From positions 1 to 20,126 of the forward strand of contig CAMBSS010000074.1 in the NCBI GenBank assembly GCA_945870465.1: a stretch of 20,126 nt of DNA, given 5' to 3'. This document shows, piece by piece, positions 1 through 8,270 of this stretch. The DNA is from Bordetella parapertussis. GTDB lineage: Bacteria > Pseudomonadota > Gammaproteobacteria > Burkholderiales > SG8-41. The notes under the pieces are model-generated. The model made no database searches and was not told where the DNA came from. It saw only the letters and a program-made list of their open reading frames with translations. The position numbers were made by a program, and so were the translations under genes. Numbering within the stretch: position 1 is the stretch's first letter; every line of letters starts with the position of its first letter.

Positions 1-412
1 GGCATCGAACGATGCCGCAGCGGCGGCCATCGCGAGCCGCACGGCGGCCGCGGTTTACGGTTTGAAAGTTATCGCCGGCAACATCGAGGACGAACCGCAA
101 AACACGACGCGCTTCGTGGTGATTGCCGCGCACGATGCGGGCCCGTCGGGCAAAGACAAGACTTCGCTGGTGATGTCGACGCGCAACCTGCCCGGCGCCA
201 TCCATGCATTGCTGACGCCGCTCGCGCAGCATGGTGTCAGCATGACGCGGCTGGAGTCGCGGCCCGCACGGACAGGGCGCTGGGAGTACCTCTTTTACGT
301 CGACATAGAAGGTCATCAGCAGGACAGCAACGTCGCGCAGGCGCTCGCCGAACTCTGCGAGAAGGCCGCATTTCTGAAAAATCTCGGCTCCTACCCGGTG
401 GGCATGGTTTAA
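1..412 (+). CDS. pheA: Prephenate dehydratase / chorismate mutase (P-protein), 3' end only
   Basis: This is the C-terminal part of the bifunctional enzyme that makes phenylpyruvate from chorismate via prephenate in phenylalanine synthesis. The reading frame is open from base 2, so the gene begins outside the window; about 136 codons are present. The first part ends the dehydratase domain and carries the NTTRF segment that contains the family's catalytic Thr-Arg-Phe. It is followed by an ACT regulatory domain with LPGAIH (the usual GALV/GALH site) and ESRP, the two motifs that bind phenylalanine for feedback inhibition. The stop TAA is at 410-412. hisC and tyrA follow, as in other betaproteobacterial aromatic amino acid operons. 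The family is certain. Whether the missing N-terminus carries a chorismate mutase domain cannot be seen here. Confidence 0.93.
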   Translation, partial: ASNDAAAAAIASRTAAAVYGLKVIAGNIEDEPQNTTRFVVIAAHDAGPSGKDKTSLVMSTRNLPGAIHALLTPLAQHGVSMTRLESRPARTGRWEYLFYVDIEGHQQDSNVAQALAELCEKAAFLKNLGSYPVGMV

Positions 413-494
413 GTGCGCCAGTTCTTGAACGCGCGGCTGGCAGCGACGTGAGTCGCCGCGCGTGCCGGGCCCGATACCAATTACCCAAACTCAA

Positions 495-1622
495 ATGAAA
501 ACCTCTGCCATCAATAGCGCTCCTAACATCTGTGACCTCGCGCCCGCCTATATACGTTCGATCGCGCCGTACCAGCCGGGCAAGCCGATCACGGAACTCG
601 CGCGTGAATTGAATCTCGATCCCGACAGCATCATCAAGCTCGCGTCCAACGAGAACCCGCTCGGTGTGAGTCCGCTGGCGATGCAGGCGATGCAGGCGGC
701 GCTCGCCGATATTGCGCGCTATCCCGACGGCAACGGTTTCGAATTGAAGCAGGCTTTGGTACGGCGTTACGGCGTCGACATAGCGCAAATCGTCCTCGGC
801 AACGGCTCCAACGACGTGTTGGAGCTGGCAGCGCGCGCGTTCCTCACGCCGGTTCTGGATGCCGTCTACTCGCAGCACGCGTTTGCGGTCTATCCGCTGG
901 TGACGCAGGCGATAGGCGCTGCCGGCATAGAAGTGCCGGCGCGCGAGTTCGCGCACGACTTGAAGGCGATGCTCGCCGCGGTCACGCCGCGCACGCGGAT
1001 CATTTTTCTGGCGAATCCCAATAACCCGACCGGCACGCTGATCCCCGGCGCGGAGTTGCACGCTTTCCTGCGCGCAGTGCCGCCGAACGTTATCGTGGTG
1101 CTCGACGAAGCCTATAACGAGTACATACCCGACGCCTTGAAATCCGACACCGTCGCCTGGCTGGCTGAATTTCCCAATCTGATCGTGACGCGCACTTTTT
1201 CCAAGGCTTACGGGCTGGCAGGCCTGCGTGTCGGCTATGCGTTCGCGCATCCGGATGTCGCGGACCTAATGAACCGCGTGCGCCAGCCATTCAACGTGAA
1301 CAGCATCTCGCTTGCGGCGGCCGCAGCCGGACTGGGTGACCACGACTTTGTGCGCCGCAGTTTCGAACTCAACCAGGCCGGCATGCGCAGCGTTACGGCA
1401 GGGCTGGCGCGCCTGGGCCTTGCCTTTATTCCATCGTCCGGCAATTTCGTCAGTTTCAAAGTCAAAGATGCGGCCGGTGTGTTTCAGCGCTTGCTAAAGC
1501 GCGGCGTCATCGTGCGTCCGATCGCAGGCTATGGCATGCCGGATTACTTGCGTGTCAGCATTGGTCTCGAATCGGAAAACGCGCGCTTTCTCGAAGCGCT
1601 TGGCCAGTCGCTCGCGGCATGA
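495..1622 (+). CDS. hisC: Histidinol-phosphate aminotransferase-type enzyme (HisC2)
   Basis: This is a PLP-dependent class I/II aminotransferase of the HisC family, 375 residues from ATG 495. Landmarks are ASNENP near the N-terminus, NPNNPTG, DEAYNEY, and [17 protein letters not shown] with the Schiff-base lysine at about residue 237. A GTG at 462 would add 11 residues ([10 protein letters not shown]), but these do not look conserved. Neither start has a clear Shine-Dalgarno sequence. The 82-base gap after pheA shows nothing else. Its stop overlaps the start of tyrA by ATGA (1619-1622), so the two are probably translationally coupled. HisC-family enzymes accept histidinol phosphate and, in many bacteria, aromatic keto acids. 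Placement between pheA and tyrA suggests it transaminates phenylpyruvate or 4-hydroxyphenylpyruvate here; that role is inferred. Confidence 0.93.
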   Translation: MKTSAINSAPNICDLAPAYIRSIAPYQPGKPITELARELNLDPDSIIKLASNENPLGVSPLAMQAMQAALADIARYPDGNGFELKQALVRRYGVDIAQIVLGNGSNDVLELAARAFLTPVLDAVYSQHAFAVYPLVTQAIGAAGIEVPAREFAHDLKAMLAAVTPRTRIIFLANPNNPTGTLIPGAELHAFLRAVPPNVIVVLDEAYNEYIPDALKSDTVAWLAEFPNLIVTRTFSKAYGLAGLRVGYAFAHPDVADLMNRVRQPFNVNSISLAAAAAGLGDHDFVRRSFELNQAGMRSVTAGLARLGLAFIPSSGNFVSFKVKDAAGVFQRLLKRGVIVRPIAGYGMPDYLRVSIGLESENARFLEALGQSLAA

Positions 1623-2530
1623 AAAAAAAACCGGCAAAAAAAACGCGCGCACGCGCTGTCAAGCCTCTGATCGGTAAGCTGGTCGTCTTCGGCGTCGGAT
1701 TGATCGGAGGGTCGTTCGCCCTGGCGCTTAAAAAACGCCGCGCGGTCGCGCATGTGGTTGGCGTTGGCAGAAGCCGCGCGAATCTGCTTGCAGCGCGCAG
1801 GCTGGGCGTCATCGACGAAATCGCCACTGATGCGGCGAGCGCAGTGAAGGACGCGGACCTCGTACTGCTGGCGGTGCCGCTGGGCCAGACCCGCGCGGTG
1901 CTCGCGCAGATTGCGCCCCACCTCGCACCGCACACGGTGGTGAGCGATGCCGGCAGCACCAAGCGCGATGTGATCGACCGGGCGCGGCGCCAGTTGGGCG
2001 CGGCATTTCCACGATTTGTGCCGGCGCACCCGATAGCCGGCACCGAAAAAAGCGGCGCGACGGCGGCGTTTCCCGAATTGTTCACGGAACGCAACCTGAT
2101 TTTGACGCCGGTAGCGGAAACTTCCCCGGGTGCGCTCAAGCTGGTGGCCGCGGCCTGGAAACTGGCCGGCGCGCGCGTCGTTACTATGGACGCGGCCGCT
2201 CATGACCGCATGTTCGCCCTGGTAAGCCATTTGCCGCATCTGCTGTCGTTCACCGCGGTCAGCAATATCGCGGCTTACCCGGATGCAAAAAATCTTTTTC
2301 AGCATACCGGCGGGGGCTTTCGAGACTGGACGCGCATCGCCGGCAGTTCGCCCGAAATGTGGCGGGACATATGCGTGACCAACCGCGACGCATTGCTCAA
2401 TGCGCTCGACAGCTACCTTTCCGATCTCGAAGAGGTACGCGGCATGCTCGAAGCCAGCGACGCTGCTGCGCTGGAAGAGAAATTCGCGACCGCGCGCGCC
2501 GCGCGCGCGAAATGGCTGACGCCCAAGTAA
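1619..2530 (+). CDS. tyrA: Prephenate/arogenate dehydrogenase
   Basis: This NAD(P)-dependent oxidative decarboxylase acts in tyrosine synthesis. The 303-residue protein has a Rossmann motif FGVGLIGGS (residues 24-32), the [10 protein letters not shown] segment (137-146) of TyrA enzymes, and SHLPH (203-207) with the conserved histidines. The helical dimerisation domain follows, with the QHTGGGFRD segment. There is no chorismate mutase or ACT domain, so it is the monofunctional type. The start ATG overlaps the hisC stop (ATGA). The first 16 residues are very lysine/arginine rich and are encoded by A9 and A8 runs just after the ATG, unusual for this GC-rich gene. The next in-frame start-type codons are well inside the protein. 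Substrate preference (prephenate or arogenate) cannot be read from the sequence. Confidence 0.94.
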   Translation: MKKKPAKKTRARAVKPLIGKLVVFGVGLIGGSFALALKKRRAVAHVVGVGRSRANLLAARRLGVIDEIATDAASAVKDADLVLLAVPLGQTRAVLAQIAPHLAPHTVVSDAGSTKRDVIDRARRQLGAAFPRFVPAHPIAGTEKSGATAAFPELFTERNLILTPVAETSPGALKLVAAAWKLAGARVVTMDAAAHDRMFALVSHLPHLLSFTAVSNIAAYPDAKNLFQHTGGGFRDWTRIAGSSPEMWRDICVTNRDALLNALDSYLSDLEEVRGMLEASDAAALEEKFATARAARAKWLTPK

Positions 2531-2561
2531 TGTTTATTACATACCGCTGACCGGATTTCGC

Positions 2562-3863
2562 GTGGACTATCTCGACCTTGCACCCATTGCGCGGGTCGGC
2601 GGCACCGTCAAGCTGCCGGGTTCGAAAAGCATATCCAACCGGACTCTGCTGCTCGCAGCACTCGCGGCCGGCGAGACGCGCATACACGACGTGCTCGATT
2701 CGGACGACACCCGCTATATGCTGGATGCCCTGCGCAAGCTGGGAATCGCTTGCGAAGCCGGTGGTGCGCATGAGGTCCGCGTGCGCGGCGCGAGCGGTGT
2801 CTTTCCGAACAAGAACGCCGAATTGTTTCTTGGCAATGCGGGCACCGCGTTTCGTCCGCTGACGGCGGCATTGGCGCTGAGCTGCGGCGAATACCGTTTG
2901 TCGGGTGTGGCGCGCATGCACGAGCGCCCGATCAAGGACCTCGTCGATGCGCTAGCCAGCCTCGGCGCCGACATCGCGTATCTCGGCACGCCGGGCTATC
3001 CACCGTTGGCGATTCATCCGGGCAAGGTGCGCGCAGGTAGCGAGGTGAGGGTGCGCGGCGATGTATCAAGCCAGTTTCTCACTGCTTTACTGATGAGTCT
3101 GCCGTTGCTCAGCGCGCGCACGATCATTAAAGTCGACGGCGAACTGGTGTCCAAGCCCTACGTCGATATCACGCTCAACCTGATGCAACGCTTCGGCGTG
3201 ACAGTTGCGCGCGACGGGTGGTCGGCTTTTACGGTTCCTGGCGCGGCGGGATTCAAAAGTCCCGGCGAGATTTACGTCGAAGGCGATGCATCGGCCGCGT
3301 CATACTTTCTTGCGGCGGGCGCCATCGGTGCATTGAGCGGCGGTGCGACCGTGCGCGTCGAGGGCGTCGGGCAAGCGAGCATCCAGGGCGACGTTCGATT
3401 CGTGGAAACATTGCGCGACATGGGGGCGGTTGTCGAGATGGGCGCGAACTGGATTGCCGTAACCGGTGGTCCCGCGCGCAAGCTGCGCGCCATTGACGCC
3501 GATTTCAATCACATCCCGGATGCCGCAATGACGGTCGCGATACTGGCGTTGTTTGCGGACGGCCCCAGCACGCTGCGCAATATCGGCAGCTGGCGCGTCA
3601 AGGAAACGGATCGCATCGCGGCGATCGCAACTGAGTTGCGCAAAGTCGGCGCGCAAGTCGAGGAGGGCGCGGACTGGCTGAAGATTGCGCCGCCTGCGGC
3701 ACTGACCCCGGCGACCATAGACACATACGACGACCATCGCATGGCCATGTGCTTCTCGCTCGTCGCGCTGGGCGGCGTTGCCGTTCGTATCAACGACCCG
3801 GGCTGCGTGCGCAAGACCTTCCCCGATTACTTCAGCGTGCTGGCCGGGATTTCCGGGCACTGA
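2562..3863 (+). CDS. aroA: 5-enolpyruvylshikimate-3-phosphate synthase (EPSPS), class I
   Basis: This enzyme joins phosphoenolpyruvate to shikimate 3-phosphate, the sixth step of the shikimate pathway. The protein is 433 residues from GTG 2562, close to the E. coli length of 427. It has [10 protein letters not shown] with Lys22, [13 protein letters not shown] (the PEP-binding loop of class I enzymes), [18 protein letters not shown] with the catalytic Asp at about 320, and WRVKETDR with the conserved Glu at about 348. The unaltered NAGTA..RP loop is that of ordinary glyphosate-sensitive class I enzymes. The gene starts 31 bases after tyrA; no good Shine-Dalgarno is visible before the GTG. In many betaproteobacteria it lies between tyrA and cmk, as here. 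Confidence 0.96.
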   Translation: MDYLDLAPIARVGGTVKLPGSKSISNRTLLLAALAAGETRIHDVLDSDDTRYMLDALRKLGIACEAGGAHEVRVRGASGVFPNKNAELFLGNAGTAFRPLTAALALSCGEYRLSGVARMHERPIKDLVDALASLGADIAYLGTPGYPPLAIHPGKVRAGSEVRVRGDVSSQFLTALLMSLPLLSARTIIKVDGELVSKPYVDITLNLMQRFGVTVARDGWSAFTVPGAAGFKSPGEIYVEGDASAASYFLAAGAIGALSGGATVRVEGVGQASIQGDVRFVETLRDMGAVVEMGANWIAVTGGPARKLRAIDADFNHIPDAAMTVAILALFADGPSTLRNIGSWRVKETDRIAAIATELRKVGAQVEEGADWLKIAPPAALTPATIDTYDDHRMAMCFSLVALGGVAVRINDPGCVRKTFPDYFSVLAGISGH

Positions 3864-3866
3864 CCG

Positions 3867-4541
3867 ATGGCGGACAATGCTCCAGTCGTTATCGCAATCG
3901 ACGGACCTTCGGCGTCGGGCAAAGGCACGGTCGCAAAACGGGTCGCGCAACGCCTTGGTTTTCACTATCTGGATAGCGGGGCGCTCTACCGGCTGGTCGG
4001 ATTGGCCGCCGAGCGGGCCGGTATTCAGACCGCCGACGAGCCCCAGCTTGCGCGGCTTGCCGAAGCACTGGACGTTCGCTTCGAAGGCGATGAAGTTTAT
4101 TTAAATCAAGAGCTTGTGACTGATGCTATCCGCTCGGAGCAGGCCGGCGTAGCGGCGTCCAAGGTGGCGACTTTGGGGGCCGTGCGGCACGCCTTGTTCA
4201 AGCGTCAGCGTGCATTCAGGGAACCCCCGGGGCTGGTGGCGGACGGGCGCGATATGGGCTCGGTCGTATTCACCGATGCGGTGCTCAAAATCTACCTGAC
4301 GGCGGAGCCGGAAGAGCGGGCCCGGCGGCGTTATAAACAGTTGATAGCTATAGGAATGAGTGCTAATATGGCCGCCCTTTTGCAGGATATTCAGACACGC
4401 GACGAGCGCGACAGCGGACGTGCGGTTGCCCCGCTGCAAAAGAGTAGCGACGCCCATTTGCTCGAGACGACGAACTTGTCGGTAGACGAGGCGGTAGAGC
4501 AAGTGCTGGCACGTTATGCAGCGGCAACACAGGTGTCATGA
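3867..4541 (+). CDS. cmk: Cytidylate kinase
   Basis: Cytidylate kinase phosphorylates CMP and dCMP with ATP, feeding CTP for RNA, DNA and lipid synthesis. The protein has 224 residues, like E. coli Cmk (227). The P-loop GPSASGKGT is at residues 13-21. YLDSGALYR, VADGRDMGSVVF, RARRRYKQL and RDERDSGR follow as the CMP-binding and lid segments. The ATG lies three bases after the aroA stop, so the two genes are tightly coupled. The last part of the gene carries an AT-rich patch (4331-4370) that looks like a promoter for rpsA. Confidence 0.95.
   Translation: MADNAPVVIAIDGPSASGKGTVAKRVAQRLGFHYLDSGALYRLVGLAAERAGIQTADEPQLARLAEALDVRFEGDEVYLNQELVTDAIRSEQAGVAASKVATLGAVRHALFKRQRAFREPPGLVADGRDMGSVVFTDAVLKIYLTAEPEERARRRYKQLIAIGMSANMAALLQDIQTRDERDSGRAVAPLQKSSDAHLLETTNLSVDEAVEQVLARYAAATQVS
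4341..4369 (+). promoter_or_regulatory. Likely sigma70 promoter for rpsA inside cmk
   Basis: A -35 hexamer TTGATA (4341-4346) is followed after exactly 17 bases by TAATAT (4364-4369), in an AT-rich island within otherwise GC-rich cmk. A start near 4376 would give rpsA a leader of roughly 240 bases. In E. coli rpsA also has a strong promoter inside cmk, which supports the reading. It is predicted by eye only. Confidence 0.45.
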
Positions 4542-4587
4542 AGCTGCCAGGCTCATGACGTTTATCAATCAGACCCCGTTGAAATAA
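4538..4587 (+). other. Two chained mini-ORFs between cmk and rpsA
   Basis: Mini-ORF 1 (4538-4558, MKLPGS) begins with an ATG that overlaps the cmk stop as ATGA. Mini-ORF 2 (4555-4587, [10 protein letters not shown]) begins with an ATG that overlaps the stop of mini-ORF 1, again as ATGA, and its TAA lies inside the palindrome before rpsA. If ribosomes reinitiate, translation from cmk could be carried into the rpsA leader. No Shine-Dalgarno is obvious and chance occurrence is quite possible. Confidence 0.2.
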
Positions 4588-4599
4588 CGGGTTATTTCA
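4575..4599 (+). promoter_or_regulatory. Perfect palindrome / competing hairpins in the rpsA leader
   Basis: The arms TGAAATAAC (4580-4588) and GTTATTTCA (4591-4599) are perfect inverted repeats separated by GG. A second stem, CCCGTT (4575-4580) with AACGGG (4586-4591), uses some of the same bases, so in RNA the two hairpins exclude each other. The structure ends 19 bases before the preferred rpsA ATG. E. coli S1 represses its own translation through a structured leader without a strong Shine-Dalgarno; no clear Shine-Dalgarno is seen here either. It could instead be a DNA operator. Confidence 0.45.
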
Positions 4600-4618
4600 G
4601 GTTCCCAACGTGCAGACA

Positions 4619-6331
4619 ATGACTACAGCTTCCTCCCCCGCAGCCCCCGAATCCTTTGCCGCGCTATTCGAGGAAAGCCTCGCGCTCAAAGAAATGCGCA
4701 TCGGTGAAGTCATCACCGCCGAAGTAATCCGCGTCGACGCCAATCATGTGGTTGTAAACGCAGGATTAAAATCGGAAAGTTACATCCTCACAGAAGAATT
4801 TCTCAACGATCGCGGCGAAATCGAGGTCAAACCCGGCGATTTTGTAAAAGTCGCGATCGACGCGCTCGAAGACGGTTTCGGCGAAACGCGCCTGTCGCGC
4901 GACAAGGCCAAACGGCTCGCGGCGTGGATGGATCTCGAGGAGGCGCTCGAGAAGAGCACGGTGGTCGAAGGCCTGATCAATGGCAAGGTCAAAGGCGGCC
5001 TCACCGTAATGGTGAACGGCATACGCGCTTTCCTGCCGGGTTCGCTGGTCGACATTCGTCCGGTCAAGGACACCACGCCGTACGAAAACAAGGTAATGGC
5101 ATTCAAGGTCATCAAGCTTGATCGCAAGCGCAACAACGTCGTGGTGTCGCGTCGTGCAGTGCTTGAAGCATCGCAGGGCGCCGAGCGCCAGGCACTGCTG
5201 TCGAGCCTCACCGAGGGCGCAGTGGTCAAAGGCATCGTCAAGAACATCACCGACTACGGCGCATTCGTCGATCTTGGCGGCATCGATGGCCTCTTGCATA
5301 TCACCGATCTCGCATGGCGCCGCGTCAAGCATCCGTCGGAAGTGCTGGCGGTTGGCGATGAAGTGGAAGCCAAAATTCTCAAGTTCGACCAGGAAAAAAA
5401 CCGCGTTTCTCTCGGCATGAAGCAACTGGGCGAAGACCCGTGGGTGGGCCTCTCGCGCCGTTACCCGCAGGGCACGCGCCTGTTCGGCAAGGTCAGCAAT
5501 CTCACGGATTACGGCGCGTTCGTCGAAATCGAGCAGGGCATCGAAGGCCTGGTGCACGTCTCCGAGATGGACTGGACCAACAAGAACGTGCATCCGTCGC
5601 GCGTCGTGCAGCTGGGTGACGAAGTCGAAGTAATGGTGCTGGAAATCGACGAAGACCGCCGCCGTATTTCGCTCGGCATGAAGCAATGCAAGCCGAATCC
5701 GTGGGAAGAGTTCTCGATGAACGCCAAAAAAGGCGACAAGGTGAAAGGCCAGATCAAGTCGATCACCGACTTCGGCGTATTCATCGGCCTTGCCGGCAAT
5801 ATCGACGGCCTCGTGCACTTGTCGGACCTGTCGTGGAGCGTGCCCGGCGAAGAAGCCGTGCGCAATTACAAGAAGGGCGACGAAACTGAAGCCATGGTGC
5901 TGTCGATCGACGTCGAGCGCGAGCGCATTTCGCTCGGCATCAAGCAGCTCGATGGCGACCCGTTCACCGTTTTCGTGGCGACCAACGACAAGAACAGCAT
6001 CGTCAAGGGCACCGTGAAGTCGATCGATGCCAAGGGTGCAGTCATCGCGCTCGAAGGCGATGTCGAAGGTTATCTGCGCGCTTCCGAAGTGGCGCGCGAC
6101 CGCGTCGAGGACATCCGCACCCATCTGAAAGAAGGCGATGCGGTCACGGCAATGGTCATCAATATCGACCGCAAGAACCGCACCATCAACCTGTCGATCA
6201 AGGCGCGCGACATGGCTGACGAATCGGCGGCGATGCAGAAGATGGCGGGCGACAAGCCCGCCAATGCAGGCACCACCAGTCTCGGTGCCCTGCTCAAAGC
6301 CAAGATGGACACCGCCAATACCGACCAATAA
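4619..6331 (+). CDS. rpsA: Small ribosomal subunit protein S1
   Basis: S1 binds mRNA on the 30S subunit and is needed to start translation on structured or weak-Shine-Dalgarno mRNAs. The protein has 570 residues from ATG 4619; a GTG at 4610 would add three. Six S1 (OB-fold) repeats follow one another at roughly residues 20-90, 105-170, 190-260, 275-345, 360-435 and 450-520. The later ones carry the repeated pattern [24 protein letters not shown], then GLLH/GLVH and [29 protein letters not shown] is a typical betaproteobacterial S1 start. ihfB follows 15 bases later, the same order as in E. coli. Regulation is probably through the palindromic leader and a promoter in cmk. Confidence 0.97.
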   Translation: MTTASSPAAPESFAALFEESLALKEMRIGEVITAEVIRVDANHVVVNAGLKSESYILTEEFLNDRGEIEVKPGDFVKVAIDALEDGFGETRLSRDKAKRLAAWMDLEEALEKSTVVEGLINGKVKGGLTVMVNGIRAFLPGSLVDIRPVKDTTPYENKVMAFKVIKLDRKRNNVVVSRRAVLEASQGAERQALLSSLTEGAVVKGIVKNITDYGAFVDLGGIDGLLHITDLAWRRVKHPSEVLAVGDEVEAKILKFDQEKNRVSLGMKQLGEDPWVGLSRRYPQGTRLFGKVSNLTDYGAFVEIEQGIEGLVHVSEMDWTNKNVHPSRVVQLGDEVEVMVLEIDEDRRRISLGMKQCKPNPWEEFSMNAKKGDKVKGQIKSITDFGVFIGLAGNIDGLVHLSDLSWSVPGEEAVRNYKKGDETEAMVLSIDVERERISLGIKQLDGDPFTVFVATNDKNSIVKGTVKSIDAKGAVIALEGDVEGYLRASEVARDRVEDIRTHLKEGDAVTAMVINIDRKNRTINLSIKARDMADESAAMQKMAGDKPANAGTTSLGALLKAKMDTANTDQ

Positions 6332-6346
6332 GGGGCAGGACCGATC

Positions 6347-6631
6347 ATGACGAAGTCCGAGTTGATCGCGAAGCTGGCGGCGCGCTATCCGCTGTTGGTG
6401 GCAAAGGACGCCGAACTTGCAGTCAAGATGGTGCTGGATGCGATGGGCAAAAGCCTGTCGGAAGGCCAGCGCATCGAGATCCGCGGGTTCGGTAGTTTCG
6501 GTCTGAACTACCGGCCGCCGCGCACCGGTCGCAATCCGAAATCAGGCGACAAGGTGCAGGTGCCCGAGAAATACGTGCCGCACTTCAAGGCTGGCAAGGA
6601 ATTGCGCGAACGCGTCGATTTCAAGAAATAA
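6347..6631 (+). CDS. ihfB: Integration host factor subunit beta
   Basis: This is the beta subunit of the heterodimeric DNA-bending protein IHF, used in recombination, replication and sigma54 promoters. The protein has 94 residues, identical in length to E. coli IhfB. It has the N-terminal helical part ([11 protein letters not shown]), RGFGSFG, and the DNA-binding arm ending in [11 protein letters not shown] good Shine-Dalgarno (AGGGGCAGG, 6331-6339) overlaps the last base of the rpsA stop and sits eight bases before the ATG. Lacking the alpha-type arm, and directly behind rpsA, it is IhfB rather than IhfA or HU. An intrinsic terminator follows. Confidence 0.95.
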   Translation: MTKSELIAKLAARYPLLVAKDAELAVKMVLDAMGKSLSEGQRIEIRGFGSFGLNYRPPRTGRNPKSGDKVQVPEKYVPHFKAGKELRERVDFKK

Positions 6632-6652
6632 GCGCGGCGGCAAACAGTCGGT

Positions 6653-6686
6653 GCGGCATCATCGAAAGATAGTGCCGCTTTTTTTT
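6653..6686 (+). terminator. Intrinsic terminator after ihfB
   Basis: A stem GCGGCA (6653-6658) / TGCCGC (6673-6678), extended by a G-U pair and an inner ATC/GAT with a GAAA tetraloop, is followed at once by eight T residues (6679-6686). It lies 21 bases after the ihfB stop and should end most rpsA-ihfB transcripts. Confidence 0.85.
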
Positions 6687-6739
6687 GCCTGTGCGCGGGA
6701 TGTGAACCATGGACGGGCGGCGTGGCGCCGGAGGATCTG

Positions 6740-7039
6740 ATGATGCGAACTCTCTTAATAATGGCCAAGGCGGCGGCGGGTATCGCGGTTTTCCTCGTAT
6801 TGCTGGGATTCGCCGTCAAGAACACCGAAGGCGTGGTGGTGCATTACTTTCTCGGACTCGAATGGCAGGCGCCGCTGGTATTCGTGCTGCTGGTTTTTTT
6901 CGCCGCCGGCGTTGTACTGGGCCTCACGGCGAGCCTCGCCATCCTGGTCAGGCAGCGCCGCGAGATCCTCGGCCTCAAGCGCGAATTGCGCGGGCTGACC
7001 CGCAGCCCGGTGGCGCCCATGCTGGCTGAGTCGGCGTAG
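6740..7039 (+). CDS. lapA: LapA-domain inner-membrane protein (DUF1049)
   Basis: LapA is a small inner-membrane partner of LapB in the control of lipopolysaccharide synthesis. From ATG 6740 it has 99 residues, like E. coli LapA (about 102). A Shine-Dalgarno GGAGG (6730-6734) lies five bases before ATG 6740 and eight before ATG 6743, so either is possible; a GTG at 6722 lies upstream of this ribosome site and is unlikely. Two hydrophobic helices are visible, near residues 8-25 and 42-68, the second rich in Val, Leu and Phe. A short charged C-terminal helix (RQRREILGLKREL) faces the cytoplasm. The family pattern KNTEGVVVHYFLGLEWQAPL is clear. It follows the ihfB terminator and lies directly before lapB. 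Confidence 0.9.
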   Translation: MMRTLLIMAKAAAGIAVFLVLLGFAVKNTEGVVVHYFLGLEWQAPLVFVLLVFFAAGVVLGLTASLAILVRQRREILGLKRELRGLTRSPVAPMLAESA

Positions 7040-7065
7040 CGCGGAAGGCCGGGACCAGGCAAGCC

Positions 7066-8241
7066 ATGGAAATCGAATATTGGTGGTTGCTCGCGCTGCC
7101 GGTGTTTTTCGCGCTGGGCTGGCTCGCCGCGCGCATCGACATCAAGCACCTGGTATCGGAATCGCGCGCGTTGCCGCGGTCTTATTTCAAGGGACTTAAT
7201 TTCCTGCTCAACGAGCAGCCCGACAAGGCGATCGAGGCGTTCATCGAGGTCGTCAAAGTCGAGCCGCAGACCATCGAGCTGCATTTCGCGCTGGGTTCGT
7301 TGTTTCGCCGGCGCGGTGAAACCGAGCGCGCGATCCGCATGCACCAGAACCTGGTCGAGCGGGTGGACCTGCCGCAGCAGCAGAAATTCGACGCACTGTT
7401 CGAGCTTGCGCAGGACTATCTGAAGGCGGGTCTGCTTGATCGCGCCGAGGAACTGTTCGCGAAACTGCGGGGCAGCGCGCACGAGGAGGCTGCGCTCAAG
7501 TACCTGCTCGAGATCTACGAGCAGGAGAAGGACTGGCTGAAAGCGATTGAGATCGCGCAACAGCTCGAAACGGTGACCGGACAGTCGCACCAGAAGGAAA
7601 TCGCCAATTTCTATTGCGAAATGGCAAGCCGCGAAATCATGGAATCGCGGCCTGAAGCGGCGCGCCCGCATCTGGAGCGCGCGCTGACGCATCACCGCCT
7701 GTGTGTGCGCGCCAACGTGCTGCTCGGCGACCTCGAAATCGCGCTTAACCGGCATGAAGCCGCGATAGACGCGTGGAAACGCATCGAGATGCAGAATCCG
7801 GAATACCTGGCGCTCGTCGCCGAACGGCTGATCGGCGCCTACAAGCATCTCGACAAGGCGAACGAAGGGCTCAATCTGCTGCGCGGGTTGCTGGACAAAT
7901 ACTCATCGCTCGATGTGCTGAATGTGGTGTTCACCTGCATACTCGAACAACAGGGTGCGGAGCCGGCCTATCAACTGGTGCGCGACGAAATGCGGCGCAG
8001 CCCGACGCTGCTCGGTCTCGACAAGTTGCTGGAAGCGCAATTGCTCGATGCACCGGTGCAGCGCCGCCAGGACCTGGAGCTCGTCAAAAACCTCGTCCAC
8101 CAGCACACGCGCACGCTGGCCATGTACAAATGCGACAATTGCGGCTTTCGGGCACGCCAGTATTACTGGCATTGCCCGGCGTGCGGCGAATGGGAAACCT
8201 ATTCGCCGCGCCGCGCTGAAGAGAAGGGTTTGCCGGCATGA
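7066..8241 (+). CDS. lapB: Lipopolysaccharide assembly protein B (TPR + rubredoxin-like)
   Basis: LapB (YciM) is anchored in the inner membrane and, in E. coli, brings LpxC to the protease FtsH and so sets the rate of LPS synthesis. The protein has 391 residues (E. coli 389). An N-terminal membrane helix ([17 protein letters not shown]) is followed by TPR-type helices over roughly residues 40-340, beginning [20 protein letters not shown]. The end is a rubredoxin-like metal-binding domain with CDNC (Cys356, Cys359) and CPAC (Cys370, Cys373), which is essential in E. coli. lapA is 26 bases upstream. Its stop is bridged to pyrF by a 10-codon mini-ORF. Confidence 0.95.
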   Translation: MEIEYWWLLALPVFFALGWLAARIDIKHLVSESRALPRSYFKGLNFLLNEQPDKAIEAFIEVVKVEPQTIELHFALGSLFRRRGETERAIRMHQNLVERVDLPQQQKFDALFELAQDYLKAGLLDRAEELFAKLRGSAHEEAALKYLLEIYEQEKDWLKAIEIAQQLETVTGQSHQKEIANFYCEMASREIMESRPEAARPHLERALTHHRLCVRANVLLGDLEIALNRHEAAIDAWKRIEMQNPEYLALVAERLIGAYKHLDKANEGLNLLRGLLDKYSSLDVLNVVFTCILEQQGAEPAYQLVRDEMRRSPTLLGLDKLLEAQLLDAPVQRRQDLELVKNLVHQHTRTLAMYKCDNCGFRARQYYWHCPACGEWETYSPRRAEEKGLPA

Positions 8242-8270
8242 GCTGGAACGTCAAGAATACGATTGCATGA
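8238..8270 (+). other. Ten-codon mini-ORF bridging lapB and pyrF
   Basis: An ORF encoding [10 protein letters not shown] starts at 8238 inside the lapB stop (ATGA 8238-8241). It ends with a TGA that overlaps the ATG at 8267 (ATGA 8267-8270). It fills the whole gap exactly, which would allow stop-restart coupling from lapB to pyrF. It has no Shine-Dalgarno of its own other than what lapB provides, and nothing shows that the peptide matters. Confidence 0.25.

Noticed and set aside
237..1250. 337-residue minus-strand frame opposite pheA/hisC
   Set aside because: Arginine-rich shadow of hisC with no domain or ribosome site.
2820..2860. A glyphosate-tolerant EPSPS variant
   Set aside because: The [13 protein letters not shown] loop keeps the class I Gly and Pro; no tolerance-type change is seen.
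4766..6328. 520-residue open frame on the minus strand opposite rpsA
   Set aside because: It mirrors the rpsA codon pattern in GC-rich DNA, has low complexity (His/Asp/Arg/Phe rich) and matches no family; rpsA is certain.
6891..6900. T7 run in lapA as a terminator
   Set aside because: No stem precedes it and it codes for part of the second membrane helix.
7922..8266. Long upstream extension of the pyrF frame inside lapB
   Set aside because: The extra residues are unlike PyrF and overlap the well-supported lapB C-terminal domain.
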